Part shown: one piece after another, positions 39,370 to 49,082 of the stretch
Numbering within the stretch: the first letter of the stretch is position 1
Layout of the letters: each line of letters opens with the position of its first letter
Notes under the pieces: generated by a model
What the model was told of the DNA's origin: nothing
The model's database searches: none
Seen by the model: only the letters and a program-made list of their open reading frames with translations
Translations under genes and position numbers: made by a program
NCBI GenBank assembly: GCA_017305055.1
Contig: JAFKMZ010000020.1
Span: 1-64,000 of the forward strand
Origin: Lysobacterales bacterium
GTDB taxonomy: Bacteria > Pseudomonadota > Gammaproteobacteria > Xanthomonadales > Rhodanobacteraceae
Reading direction: 5' to 3'
Length of the DNA stretch: 64,000 nucleotides

Positions 39370-39975
39370 TCAGAATGAGGGGTGGGCAAGGGCCTGCAGG
39401 AAGTACGGCAGCACGCGCGGCTCGACCAGCAGGGTCACTACGACGCCATAGGCGGCGCCCCAAAGGTGCGCACTGTGGTTGACGTAACCTCCCCCTCGCC
39501 GGTCCATGTAGATCGAATAGGCGGTATACGCCACGGCGTACACAATCGCCGGCAACGGCACGACCAGCACGATGATCATTTGCCATGGCGCCAGCAGGAT
39601 GAAGGCAAACAACACCGCGGACACCGCTCCCGATGCGCCGAGGCTGCGGTATTGCGGGTTGTCGCGGTTCTTCCAGTAGCTGGGCAGGATGGAAACCAGC
39701 AATCCGCCGATATAGAACAGCGCAAAGCCGAACGGGCCGAGGCGCTGGCTGAAGAAGCTCTCCATGATGCGGCCGAAGAAATACAAGGTCACCATGTTGA
39801 ACAGCAGGTGGCCAAAATCGGCATGCACCAGGCCATAGGTGACCAACCGGTGGTACTCGTGCTTGCGGCTGATGGCCGGCGACCAAAGGATCAAGTCGTC
39901 CAGCAGGCGATGGTTCCTGAGCGCCATGAACGAGACGACGCAGGTAATGGCGATGATGATCAGGGTGACCGGCAA
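39370..39975 (-). CDS. Rhomboid-family intramembrane serine protease
   Basis: About 201 residues in the inner membrane, six helices. The catalytic Ser is in [13 protein letters not shown] and the His in [12 protein letters not shown]; the loop helix [18 protein letters not shown] is also conserved. The start is uncertain. TTG at 39975 has GGAG 6 nt upstream and gives a family-like N-terminus ([15 protein letters not shown]). The longer frame to an ATG at 40137 adds a non-homologous stretch and would overlap the divergent PhzF start. Substrates are unknown. Confidence 0.85.
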   Translation of the reverse strand: MPVTLIIIAITCVVSFMALRNHRLLDDLILWSPAISRKHEYHRLVTYGLVHADFGHLLFNMVTLYFFGRIMESFFSQRLGPFGFALFYIGGLLVSILPSYWKNRDNPQYRSLGASGAVSAVLFAFILLAPWQMIIVLVVPLPAIVYAVAYTAYSIYMDRRGGGYVNHSAHLWGAAYGVVVTLLVEPRVLPYFLQALAHPSF

Positions 39976-40135
39976 AGGAATCTCCGCTAGGCTGGCTGGC
40001 AACGCGGCATCTTGGCGCCAACGCGCCACCTTGTCGACTTCATCGGGCCGGCACAACGCAAAGCTGTGCCCTTGACGGTCAACCCACCCACGCTCGCGGC
40101 CGATGCCTGCGACGAAGCCCCGAAACAGCCCAGCC

Positions 40136-41041
40136 ATGCCTGCCTTTCGCTACCTGCACCTGGATGTCTTTGCGGCGAGTCCCGGCGGCGGCAATCATCT
40201 CGGCGTGGTGGTGGACGCCAAGGGATGGAGCGATGCGGCGATGCAGGCTTTCGCGCGCTGGAGCAACCTGGTGGAAACCGTGTTCCTGGCCCCGGCAAGC
40301 GTCGCCACCGCCAGCTACCGCGTGCGCATCTTCACCCCAATGCACGAGATCGCCTACGCCGGGCACCCGAGTGTCGGCAGCGCCCATGCGGCGCTGTATT
40401 GCGGCCTGGCCCAGGCACGGGAAGGATTGTTGTGGCAGGAGTGCCAAGCTGGCGTGCTGCCGATCCGGGTCCTGGATGATGGCGCGGCACGCGAGCTGCT
40501 GCTGCGTACGCCCGCGGCGCGGGTGCTGGCCACCGGCCTGGACGCGCATGCCCTGTTGCCGGCGGCACTCGCCGGCGCCCGCACGGGCATCCTGCCGCCG
40601 GCCTTGGTCGAAGGCGGGCGACGCTGGTGGCTGGCCGAGATCGCCGATGAGGCCAGCCTGCGCGCCTGGCAGCCCGACCATGGCGCGATCAGGGCGCTGG
40701 CCGAGGCCAGCTCAGGCATGGGCCTGTGCGCCTTTGCCCGCAGCCGGGAAAGATCCGCTGCCGGCAGCGGACGCCAGGCCTACCAACTGGTCGTGCGCGC
40801 CTTTGCCGCGGGCGTGGGCATCATCGAGGATCCCGCCTCGGGCGCGGCCAATGGATTGCTTGCCGCCTACCTGGCCCAGGCCGAGCCAAGTGGCCCGCTG
40901 GCACATGGCTACGTGGTCAGCCAAGGTCGCGAAATGGGCCACGACGCTCGCCTGAGGGTGAGCGTCGAGGCGGATGCCATCTGGGTTGGCGGACCGTGCC
41001 GGACCGTCATCGACGGCAGCCTCGACTGGTCGCCGGAATGA
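40136..41041 (+). CDS. PhzF-family isomerase/epimerase
   Basis: 301 residues, diaminopimelate-epimerase-like fold. The family motif GNHLGVV is near residue 20, with the catalytic Glu in NLVETVFLAP, GHPSVGSAH, and EDPASGAANGLLAAYL in the second lobe. PhzF itself acts in phenazine synthesis, but most chromosomal members have other, unknown substrates, and no other phz genes are here. The ATG at 40136 gives MPAFRYLHLDVF; an in-frame upstream start at 40103 would add 11 residues. Confidence 0.88.
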   Translation: MPAFRYLHLDVFAASPGGGNHLGVVVDAKGWSDAAMQAFARWSNLVETVFLAPASVATASYRVRIFTPMHEIAYAGHPSVGSAHAALYCGLAQAREGLLWQECQAGVLPIRVLDDGAARELLLRTPAARVLATGLDAHALLPAALAGARTGILPPALVEGGRRWWLAEIADEASLRAWQPDHGAIRALAEASSGMGLCAFARSRERSAAGSGRQAYQLVVRAFAAGVGIIEDPASGAANGLLAAYLAQAEPSGPLAHGYVVSQGREMGHDARLRVSVEADAIWVGGPCRTVIDGSLDWSPE

Positions 41042-41095
41042 TCCGGGCCACGCGCCTGCCCGGGCTGCCAGTGGACTTCGCTGTCCGGGCGCGGC

Positions 41096-42493
41096 TCAAT
41101 CGAACGCCCCGACAAAGCTGTCGGGCGCGTAGTTCTCGAACTTGGTGTACTGGCCAAGGAAGGTCAGCTTGCACATGCCGGTCGGGCCATTGCGCTGCTT
41201 GCCGATGATGATCTCGGCCATGCCCTTGTCGTTGGTGTCCTTGTTGTAGTGCTCGTCGCGGTAGATGAACATGATCACGTCGGCATCCTGCTCGATGGCG
41301 CCGGATTCACGCAGGTCCGACATCATCGGCCGCTTGTCCGCGCGTTGTTCCAGTGAGCGGTTCAGCTGCGAGAGCGCCACCACCGGGACATTGAGCTCCT
41401 TGGCCAGTCCCTTCAGCGACCGCGAGATTTCGGAGATCTCCGTGGCACGGTTCTCCTGGCTGCCGGGAACCTGCATCAACTGCAGGTAATCGATCACGAT
41501 CAAGCCCAGGCCACCATGCTGGCGGTGCAGCCGGCGCGCGCGCGAACGCAACTCCACCGGGGACAGGCTGGGAGTGTCGTCGATGAAGATCTTGGCCTCC
41601 GACAGGATCGAGATGGCATTGGAGACGCGCGGCCAGTCCTCCTCCTCCAGGTCGCCGTTGCGCAGCCGCTGCTGGTGGATGCGGCCCACCGAGGAGATCA
41701 GGCGGAAGGCCAGCTGCGAGGAGGACATCTCCATCGAGAACACGGCCACCGGCTTCTTGTTGCGCAAGGCGGCCGTCTCGGCAATGTTCAGCGCGAACGC
41801 GGTCTTGCCCATCGAGGGACGGGCGGCGACGATGATGAGATCCGAGGGCTGCAGGCCCGAGGTGAACTCATCCAGGTCGGCGAAGCCGGTGGAAATGCCG
41901 GTGAGCTGGCCGCGGTTTTCATAGCGCTCGCTGAGCAGGCGGAAGGCGTCCTTGACCGCCTCGCGCATGGACACGGAATCCTGCTTGCCGCGCGCACCGG
42001 ATTCGGCAATGTGGAACACGCGCTGCTCGGCGTTTTCCAGCACCTCCTGCACGCTTTGCCCTTCCGGCCGATAGCCGTCCTCGGTAATCGAGGTGCCGGC
42101 ATCGATCAGCTGGCGCAGCACCGACTTCTCGCGCACGATGCCGGCATAGGCGGTGATGTTGGCCGCGCTGGGCGTATTGTTGGCCAGCTCGATCAGGTAG
42201 GCCGCGCCGCCGGCCATGTCGGCCAGGCCGCCGCTCTCGAACCAGTCGCCGAGCGTGACGGCGTCGCAGGGCATGCCCTTGTTCGCCAGCTCGTTGATGG
42301 CACGCCAGATCAGGCGGTGGTCCTTGCGGTAGAAGTCCTGCTCGGCCAGGCGATCGGCCACCCGGTCGAGCGCGTCCGGTGCCAGCATCAAGCCGCCCAG
42401 TACCGCCTGCTCGGCCTCGATGGAATGCGGCGGTACACGCAACGCCTCGATGGCGGCAGCGGCAGGCTGGCGTTCGGACGCAAACGACGGCAT
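41096..42493 (-). CDS. dnaB: Replicative DNA helicase
   Basis: Hexameric 5'-3' helicase at the replication fork, 465 residues. The N-terminal primase-interacting domain begins near PHSIEAEQAVLGGLMLAPD. The RecA-like motor has Walker A ARPSMGKTAFALN and Walker B VIDYLQLM; the arginine finger region SDLRESGAIEQDADV follows. No intein. A perfect DnaA box lies 125 nt upstream of the start, so DnaA may influence its expression. Confidence 0.97.
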   Translation of the reverse strand: MPSFASERQPAAAAIEALRVPPHSIEAEQAVLGGLMLAPDALDRVADRLAEQDFYRKDHRLIWRAINELANKGMPCDAVTLGDWFESGGLADMAGGAAYLIELANNTPSAANITAYAGIVREKSVLRQLIDAGTSITEDGYRPEGQSVQEVLENAEQRVFHIAESGARGKQDSVSMREAVKDAFRLLSERYENRGQLTGISTGFADLDEFTSGLQPSDLIIVAARPSMGKTAFALNIAETAALRNKKPVAVFSMEMSSSQLAFRLISSVGRIHQQRLRNGDLEEEDWPRVSNAISILSEAKIFIDDTPSLSPVELRSRARRLHRQHGGLGLIVIDYLQLMQVPGSQENRATEISEISRSLKGLAKELNVPVVALSQLNRSLEQRADKRPMMSDLRESGAIEQDADVIMFIYRDEHYNKDTNDKGMAEIIIGKQRNGPTGMCKLTFLGQYTKFENYAPDSFVGAFD

Positions 42494-42617
42494 CGCATGA
42501 CCTCACGGGAAAAAGGACGGCACACGGACAACACCCATGGTCCGTACCCGACAGTCATGATACGCGGCGCGGTCTCATGCGCCGAGACAACAACCCTGTG
42601 GGAATCCTGGAATTCCC

Positions 42618-42626
42618 TGTGGATAA
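42618..42626. promoter_or_regulatory. Consensus DnaA box upstream of dnaB
   Basis: TGTGGATAA on the plus strand is the reverse complement of the perfect DnaA box TTATCCACA. It is in the 288-nt gap between the rplI terminator and dnaB. A TATCAT hexamer (minus strand, 42562-42557) nearer to dnaB could be its -10 element. Confidence 0.55.
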
Positions 42627-42714
42627 GCTGTGCATGCGCGACCCGGCATCCGGACGTCGGCTTTTCACCTGCCGTGCGCAGGCGAAATCCACCGCGCCAA
42701 GGATCCCGGACATG

Positions 42715-42743
42715 AAAAAACGGATGCCGATGGCATCCGTTTT
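42715..42743 (-). terminator. Intrinsic terminator of the rpsF-rpsR-rplI operon
   Basis: Stem AAAACGGATGCC/GGCATCCGTTTT (12 bp) with a GAT loop, followed on the minus strand by a run of T. It begins about 39 nt past the rplI stop and should also work in reverse. Confidence 0.9.
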
Positions 42744-42781
42744 CCGTCCCGCACCAGCCAGGCGCCAGCGCGCCCGAATAC

Positions 42782-43231
42782 TCAGTTGTCGCTGACGACG
42801 ATGACCTTCACCGAGGCGTGCACATCGGCATGCAGGCTCAAGGCCACGACGTACTCCCCGACGTTGCGCAGTGGGCCCTCGCTCAGGATCACCTCGCCCT
42901 TGGCCGTCGGGTGGCCGGCCTCGGTCAGGGCTGCGGCGATATCGCGTGGGCTGACCGAGCCGAACAGCTTGCCTTCTGCGCTGGCATGCGCGGCGATGGT
43001 GACGGCGGCATCGGCGAGGCGGGCCTGGCGGGCCTGCGCCTCACCCAGTGCCGCATTGGCCTTGGCCTCGTACTCGGCACGGCGTTCCTCGAACGCGGCC
43101 AGGTTGGCGGCGTTGACGCGCACGGCCTTGCCCTGCGGCAGGAGGTAATTGCGGCCGTAGCCGGGCTTGACGTTGACCTTGTCGCCCAAGGTGCCGAGGT
43201 TGCGCACCTTCTGCAGAAGAATGAGTTCCAT
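42782..43231 (-). CDS. rplI: 50S ribosomal protein L9
   Basis: 149 residues, standard. N-terminal rRNA-binding domain [17 protein letters not shown] with [16 protein letters not shown], then the long connecting helix (about residues 45-75) and the C-terminal domain ([14 protein letters not shown]). It is last in the rpsF-rpsR-rplI operon. The 133-nt gap from rpsR contains a hairpin GGAACCGG/CCGGTTCC (43312-43319 and 43335-43342). Confidence 0.98.
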   Translation of the reverse strand: MELILLQKVRNLGTLGDKVNVKPGYGRNYLLPQGKAVRVNAANLAAFEERRAEYEAKANAALGEAQARQARLADAAVTIAAHASAEGKLFGSVSPRDIAAALTEAGHPTAKGEVILSEGPLRNVGEYVVALSLHADVHASVKVIVVSDN

Positions 43232-43364
43232 GATCTTTCCTGTTCGTTAGCGCCGATCGGGTCGACGCAACCGGGTGAAGGGTTGTCCGAAGCACAAGGC
43301 ATGGAAAACGTGGAACCGGCGTGGCCGTGCCTGGCCGGTTCCCCATCGACCATCCCCGTCGAGG

Positions 43365-43595
43365 TCACACGTTGTGGTTGTCGGTATATGGCAGCAAGGA
43401 CAGGAAACGCGCGCGCTTGATCGCCGTGGCGAGCTGACGCTGGTAACGTGCCTTGGTGCCAGTGATGCGGCTGGGCACGATCTTGCCGTTCTCGCTGACG
43501 TACTGGCGCAGCGTGTTGAGATCCTTGTAGTCGATCTCCTTGACGCCCTCGGCGGTGAAACGGCAAAACTTGCGGCGGCGGAAAAATTTGGACAT
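43365..43595 (-). CDS. rpsR: 30S ribosomal protein S18
   Basis: 76 residues, full length. [20 protein letters not shown] and [21 protein letters not shown] are diagnostic; Cys-type N-terminus retained (a single Cys, so no zinc ribbon). It partners S6 in the small-subunit platform, encoded directly upstream. Confidence 0.98.
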   Translation of the reverse strand: MSKFFRRRKFCRFTAEGVKEIDYKDLNTLRQYVSENGKIVPSRITGTKARYQRQLATAIKRARFLSLLPYTDNHNV

Positions 43596-43617
43596 GGTCT
43601 GGGCTCCCGTTCAGGCG

Positions 43618-44028
43618 TCAATCGTCGTTGTCGTCATCGTGGCCGTCATCGTCGTCATGGCGGTGGCGGGAGGATTTGCCGTCATCCTTTTCCTTGCTGC
43701 GCATGATGAACGAGGGCTCGCTGTCGCTGGCCACGTCGGACGCGTCGCGACGGATGATCAGGTGCCGCAGCACCGCGTCGTTGAAACGGAATCCGGACTC
43801 CAGCTCGGCAAGCGCCGCCTGGCTGGCCTCGATGTTGAGCAGCACGTAATGGGCCTTGGCGAGGTTCGCGATGGGATAGGCCAGCTGGCGCCGCCCCCAG
43901 TCCTCCAGGCGAAACACCTTGCCGCCATCGGCCTCGATCAAGGCCTTGTAGCGCTCGATCATCGCCGGGACCTGCTCGCTCTGGTCCGGGTGGACCATGA
44001 ACACGACTTCGTAATGACGCAGGGTCAT
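43618..44028 (-). CDS. rpsF: 30S ribosomal protein S6
   Basis: 136 residues. The ferredoxin-like core begins [20 protein letters not shown] and includes [20 protein letters not shown] and [12 protein letters not shown]. The C-terminal ~35 residues end in a His/Asp-rich low-complexity tail ([12 protein letters not shown]). E. coli S6 also ends in acidic residues, where RimK adds glutamates. AAGGAG lies about 11 nt before the ATG. Confidence 0.97.
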   Translation of the reverse strand: MTLRHYEVVFMVHPDQSEQVPAMIERYKALIEADGGKVFRLEDWGRRQLAYPIANLAKAHYVLLNIEASQAALAELESGFRFNDAVLRHLIIRRDASDVASDSEPSFIMRSKEKDDGKSSRHRHDDDDGHDDDNDD

Positions 44029-44132
44029 CTCGGGACTTGCTCCTTGTGGATGCGGCCATGTGGCCTGGCAGCCTCCCGCCGTTGCGGTGAGGCAAGGGTC
44101 CTGCCGCGACAAATCATGCAGGCAGACTGCGT

Positions 44133-44162
44133 ATGATACGTGTGCGCCCGTGCGCCACGCAA
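44133..44162 (-). promoter_or_regulatory. Promoter of the rpsF operon
   Basis: On the minus strand TTGCGT (44162-44157) and TATCAT (44138-44133) are 18 nt apart, about 105 nt before the rpsF start. The leader between may hold an S6:S18 autoregulatory structure, not resolved by eye. Confidence 0.45.
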
Positions 44163-44195
44163 GGGCACCTGCACACAGGGCAGTCGCGGCCAGGT

Positions 44196-44522
44196 TCAGG
44201 AGACGGTAAAGCTCTCCCCGCAACCACACGCGCCGGTCGCGTTGGGATTGTGGAACACAAAGCTGGAACTCAGGCCCTGGCGCTGGAAGTCGATCACCGT
44301 GCCGTCGACCAGGCCGGCATTGGCCGCGCTCACCACCAGCGGCACGCCGTCGACCTGCACCAGCAAGTCGCCCGCATCCAGCTCCTGGGCCAGGTCGACC
44401 ACATAGGAGAACCCTGAGCAGCCCGTGCGCTTGACCCCGAAGCGCACGCCTGCGGCGGCCGGGGCCTCACCCAGGAAGCGCCGCATGCGTTCGCCAGCGG
44501 CTGGCGTAATGGTGATGTTCAT
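44196..44522 (-). CDS. A-type iron-sulfur carrier (IscA/ErpA family)
   Basis: 108 residues. The three conserved cysteines are in [14 protein letters not shown] and ACGCGESF. The GCSG-Y-V and CGCGESF context plus [12 protein letters not shown] is closer to IscA than to ErpA of E. coli, but xanthomonads often use a single such protein, so the name is left open. It delivers Fe-S clusters to apo-proteins. It stands alone, divergent from asnS. Confidence 0.9.
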   Translation of the reverse strand: MNITITPAAGERMRRFLGEAPAAAGVRFGVKRTGCSGFSYVVDLAQELDAGDLLVQVDGVPLVVSAANAGLVDGTVIDFQRQGLSSSFVFHNPNATGACGCGESFTVS

Positions 44523-44650
44523 GGCGTGGACCTGCTGGTGGCCGTGGTACCGCGCGGGTCGCGGCGGGTACGGCGACTACATTATCATGCGCGGTGGGCA
44601 GCGAAGCGGGACCCGCGCGCGCCCCCGATCACCCCTGGAGTGGCAAACCC

Positions 44651-46066
<1,416 letters not shown>

Positions 46067-46080
46067 GGATCGCACGCTCC

Positions 46081-46932
46081 ATGTTCCGCCGCTGCACCCG
46101 ACTTGCCGCCCCGGCCGCACTGGCTGCCGTGCTGGCCGTCCTGGCCGGCTGCCATGTGGCCAAGGTACTCGTCCCGCCCAACCTGCGACCTGCGGAAAAC
46201 ACCGAGGACGCACGCCTGGCGGCGATGGCGGCCCTGCAGCAGGCCACACCCTGCTGCAGCAACCTGGCCGACTTCTCGTATCGCAGCATGCTGCCCTGGC
46301 AACCCAAGCGCTACACCCTGGGCCCGGGCAGCATGGTGGCCAATCTCGACGGCACGCACAGCTATTTCCTTGCGTTCCGCCTGCCCACAGCGAGCAAGCT
46401 GCCTTACCGCATCGCGGTGAAATCCGAATTGAACGGCCGCTGGCTGCATTCGAGCTACCTGTTCGCCCCGACCATGATCCTGCTCGACTCGGGTTTCCAG
46501 CCGCTGCTCAAGCAGGACATCCAGCTGTGCGAGCACATGGGCTGGAGCAGCGACACTACCGGCGCCTTCGGCAGCCTGGAGGTGACCGAGCCCCAGGCCC
46601 GTTACCTGCTGGTCTACAGCTCCGCGGCGCAACAGGCGGGCAAGACGTATTGGGAACAGTCGCCGGCAGCGTTCTCCAATACGGCGACGCTGCAGATGAA
46701 CTCGGCTGGCAGCTTCGACGTCCCACATGGACCGGATGGCACGGTGTGGATCGGCCTCATGGACAAGACCTATGCCGACGCCATCGACAGCGCCATCTGC
46801 AAGAAGGCGACAACCGGTGACGGCGTGATCAAGACGCTGCGCAGCGCCATGCCGACCGTGCCGTGGGGCAACCCGACCGCCAGCCCGGCGTCTCCCCATC
46901 CCTCCCACGCCGGCAGCACGGGAAGCCCATGA
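46081..46932 (+). CDS. MalM-like lipoprotein
   Basis: 283 residues from ATG 46081, 14 nt past the asnS stop. Lipobox LAGC near residue 25. The double Cys in TPCCSNLADFSYRSM plus the beta-rich C-terminal half fit the MalM (maltose-operon periplasmic protein) family. No maltose transport genes are nearby. The C-terminus is Pro/Ser/His-rich. The next gene overlaps by 4 nt. Precise role unknown, also in E. coli. Confidence 0.65.
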   Translation: MFRRCTRLAAPAALAAVLAVLAGCHVAKVLVPPNLRPAENTEDARLAAMAALQQATPCCSNLADFSYRSMLPWQPKRYTLGPGSMVANLDGTHSYFLAFRLPTASKLPYRIAVKSELNGRWLHSSYLFAPTMILLDSGFQPLLKQDIQLCEHMGWSSDTTGAFGSLEVTEPQARYLLVYSSAAQQAGKTYWEQSPAAFSNTATLQMNSAGSFDVPHGPDGTVWIGLMDKTYADAIDSAICKKATTGDGVIKTLRSAMPTVPWGNPTASPASPHPSHAGSTGSP

Positions 46933-47243
46933 TCGTCCTCTACCTGGGGTTGCTGATCGCCGGTCTGGTCCTGTTCGCGGCATCCTTTGTCGCGCAGTGG
47001 TGCGTGGCGCAACGCATGCGCAGGGCCCATCCGCGGCAGTGGCAGATCATCGCCTCCACCGAGCATGGGCCAGCCACGGCGTTCCAGACCTGGATCCAGC
47101 TGCAGCGCGCCCTGCAATCACCCGTATTGCCGGCGCTGGACGACGCCCGCATCACCAATTGGCGACGCGTCTGGCGCTTTGCTCCCGGACTGGGCTGGCT
47201 GTGCTGGCTCGCCGCCGTGGGCATGCGCCTGCTGCTGCATTGA
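46929..47243 (+). CDS. Small two-helix membrane protein, unknown function
   Basis: 104 residues. ATG at 46929 overlaps the previous stop (ATGA), indicating translational coupling with the MalM-like gene. A transmembrane helix lies at residues 2-24 (YLGLLIAGLVLFAASFVAQW) and another near 85-103 (LGWLCWLAAVGMRLL). The middle is soluble. No recognised family. Confidence 0.65.
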   Translation: MIVLYLGLLIAGLVLFAASFVAQWCVAQRMRRAHPRQWQIIASTEHGPATAFQTWIQLQRALQSPVLPALDDARITNWRRVWRFAPGLGWLCWLAAVGMRLLLH

Positions 47244-47448
47244 GCGCGGTGCCCCCACCGCCAGGCGTCCGCCGCATGTGGGAAGCCTGGCCCGGGATGC
47301 ACGCAAGCGTCGCTGGATTTAAACTTGTGCCCGCGCCTCGATTGCCGGCAACCGCCGTGTCGGCGCCATCACCCATCTATACCGCGCTCGGCCCCGCCCT
47401 CGTCCGCCTCGGCGGCGGCAAACGGGCACCCCATGCAGGGAAACCATC

Positions 47449-48102
47449 TTGAACAGCCCACTGCAGCATCTGCTCGACAACAACCGGCGCTGGTCTGCCG
47501 ACCTCACCCGCGAAGACCCGCAATTCTTTTCCGAACTGGCCAAGCAACAGGCACCCAAGTACCTGTGGGTCGGTTGCTCCGATTCGCGCGTGCCGGCCAA
47601 CCAGCTGCTGGGCCTCGCCCCCGGCGAGGTCTTCGTGCACCGGAACATTTCCAACCTGGTGCTGCATTCGGACATGAACTGCCTGTCGGTGCTGCAGTTC
47701 GCCATCGAGGTACTGAAGGTGGAGCATGTCCTGATCGTGGGCCACTATGGTTGCGGCGGCGTCAAGGCTGCGCTGGATGGCCAGCGCCTCGGGCTGATCG
47801 ACAATTGGCTGCGCTACATCGGCGACACGCTGGAAAAACACCAGGCGCAAATGGAGCAGGTCTCGCCCAGTCTGCGCCATGCCCGCCTGTGCGAGCTCAA
47901 CGTCATCGAGCAGGTGGCCAACGCCTGCCACACCACGGTGGTGCGCGAGGCCTGGGATCGTGGCCAGGAGCTGACGGTGCACGGCTGGTGCTATGGGCTG
48001 GAGGACGGCCACATCCACGACCTGGGCACCGACGTCAACCGCTTCGACGCGCTCGAGGCCAGCTACCAGCGTGCCGTGGGGCAGCTGGTGTCCGCGGCCT
48101 AG
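47449..48102 (+). CDS. can: Beta-class carbonic anhydrase
   Basis: Zinc enzyme interconverting CO2 and bicarbonate, 217 residues. Zinc ligands are visible: Cys in VGCSDSRVPA, His and Cys in GHYGCGGVKAAL; Asp/Arg dyad in CSDSR. The start is TTG at 47449 (AGGGA about 8 nt before); it yields the usual N-terminus SPLQHLLDNNRRWS. Close to E. coli Can (YadF). Confidence 0.94.
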   Translation: MNSPLQHLLDNNRRWSADLTREDPQFFSELAKQQAPKYLWVGCSDSRVPANQLLGLAPGEVFVHRNISNLVLHSDMNCLSVLQFAIEVLKVEHVLIVGHYGCGGVKAALDGQRLGLIDNWLRYIGDTLEKHQAQMEQVSPSLRHARLCELNVIEQVANACHTTVVREAWDRGQELTVHGWCYGLEDGHIHDLGTDVNRFDALEASYQRAVGQLVSAA

Positions 48103-48122
48103 CGCCGAGTCCCCAGCCCGTC

Positions 48123-48914
48123 TCAGCGACGGGCGTGCTCGAGACAGATCCGCAGCAGCTGGCGGATGAGCTGCTGTACCGGCCTGGCGCGCTCAGGCAG
48201 GAACTCGAAGCTCGCCTCGTCCATGTAGGTCTCCTGCACCAGTTCCAGCTGCACCGCGTCGATCGCGTGCCCAGGATGGCCGTAGTGGCGGGTGATATGG
48301 CCACCCTTGAAGCGTCCGTTCACCACCTGGCCATAGACGGACTGCGCGTGCAGGCAGTCCGCAAGCCGCCCCTGCAAGCCCGGACTGCAGCTGGCCCCGC
48401 CCGCAGTACCCAGGTTGAAGTCAGGCAGGCGGCCGGAAAACAGCATGGGCACATGGCCACGGATGGAGTGGCCGTCCCACAGCACGGCCCGGCCGTGCGC
48501 CGCCAACAGGCGCTCCAGTTCGAGCCCGATGGCCTGGTGGTAGGGACGCCAGTACGTCTCGATGCGCTGCTGGACCTCCGCGGCATCCGGCTCCCGGCCC
48601 GGCGCGTACAGGGCCTGGCCGTCGAAACCCATGGTCGGCACCACGCCGGTCTCCTGCCGCCCCGGATACAGCGGCCCGCCATCGGCTGGCCGGTTCAGGT
48701 CGACCACATAGCGCGACAATTTTGCGGTCAGCACACTGGCGCCCAGTTCCTCGGCCAGCGGCGCATACAACTGCGCCACGTGCCAGTCGGTATCCACGGA
48801 GTGCCGGGCATGCGGCAACATGCGCGCCGACTGCGCGGCCGGAATCACGCTGCTGTCGTGCGGCAGGCTGATCAGGAGCGGCACGTGGCCGCGGTGCAGG
48901 GTGTAGGTGTCCAT
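48123..48914 (-). CDS. hutG: N-formylglutamate amidohydrolase
   Basis: 263 residues from the ATG at 48914. FGase family, last step of histidine breakdown via N-formylglutamate. Motifs: PLLISLPHDSSVIP, RYVVDLNRPADGGPLYPGR, LWDGHSIRGHVPMLF, and GGHITRHYGHPGHAIDAVQLEL. No other hut gene is in the window. It converges with the carbonic anhydrase gene, 20 nt away. Confidence 0.92.
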   Translation of the reverse strand: MDTYTLHRGHVPLLISLPHDSSVIPAAQSARMLPHARHSVDTDWHVAQLYAPLAEELGASVLTAKLSRYVVDLNRPADGGPLYPGRQETGVVPTMGFDGQALYAPGREPDAAEVQQRIETYWRPYHQAIGLELERLLAAHGRAVLWDGHSIRGHVPMLFSGRLPDFNLGTAGGASCSPGLQGRLADCLHAQSVYGQVVNGRFKGGHITRHYGHPGHAIDAVQLELVQETYMDEASFEFLPERARPVQQLIRQLLRICLEHARR

Positions 48915-49082
48915 GCATGGAGTGTAGATCGTCAGGCAACGTTCCGGCATGCAGGCGGCAGACCACCGCCACCGTGCCCCCCCTGACGACGCCGCTTTCA
49001 AGATCGGGCCAATCGCGGCATGATCGAAGGGCACGTTGCCGCAATCCAAATCCATCCGCGACACCCGCGCCGGACGGTCACC

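Noticed and set aside
39254-40021. Extension of the H1-like frame upstream through the rhomboid gene (517 codons in total)
   Set aside because: The stretch upstream of 39253 is the rhomboid gene in a wrong frame; the ATG at 39253 has a good ribosome-binding site.
40136-41041. Phenazine biosynthesis cluster
   Set aside because: Only a PhzF-family gene is present; no other phz genes surround it.
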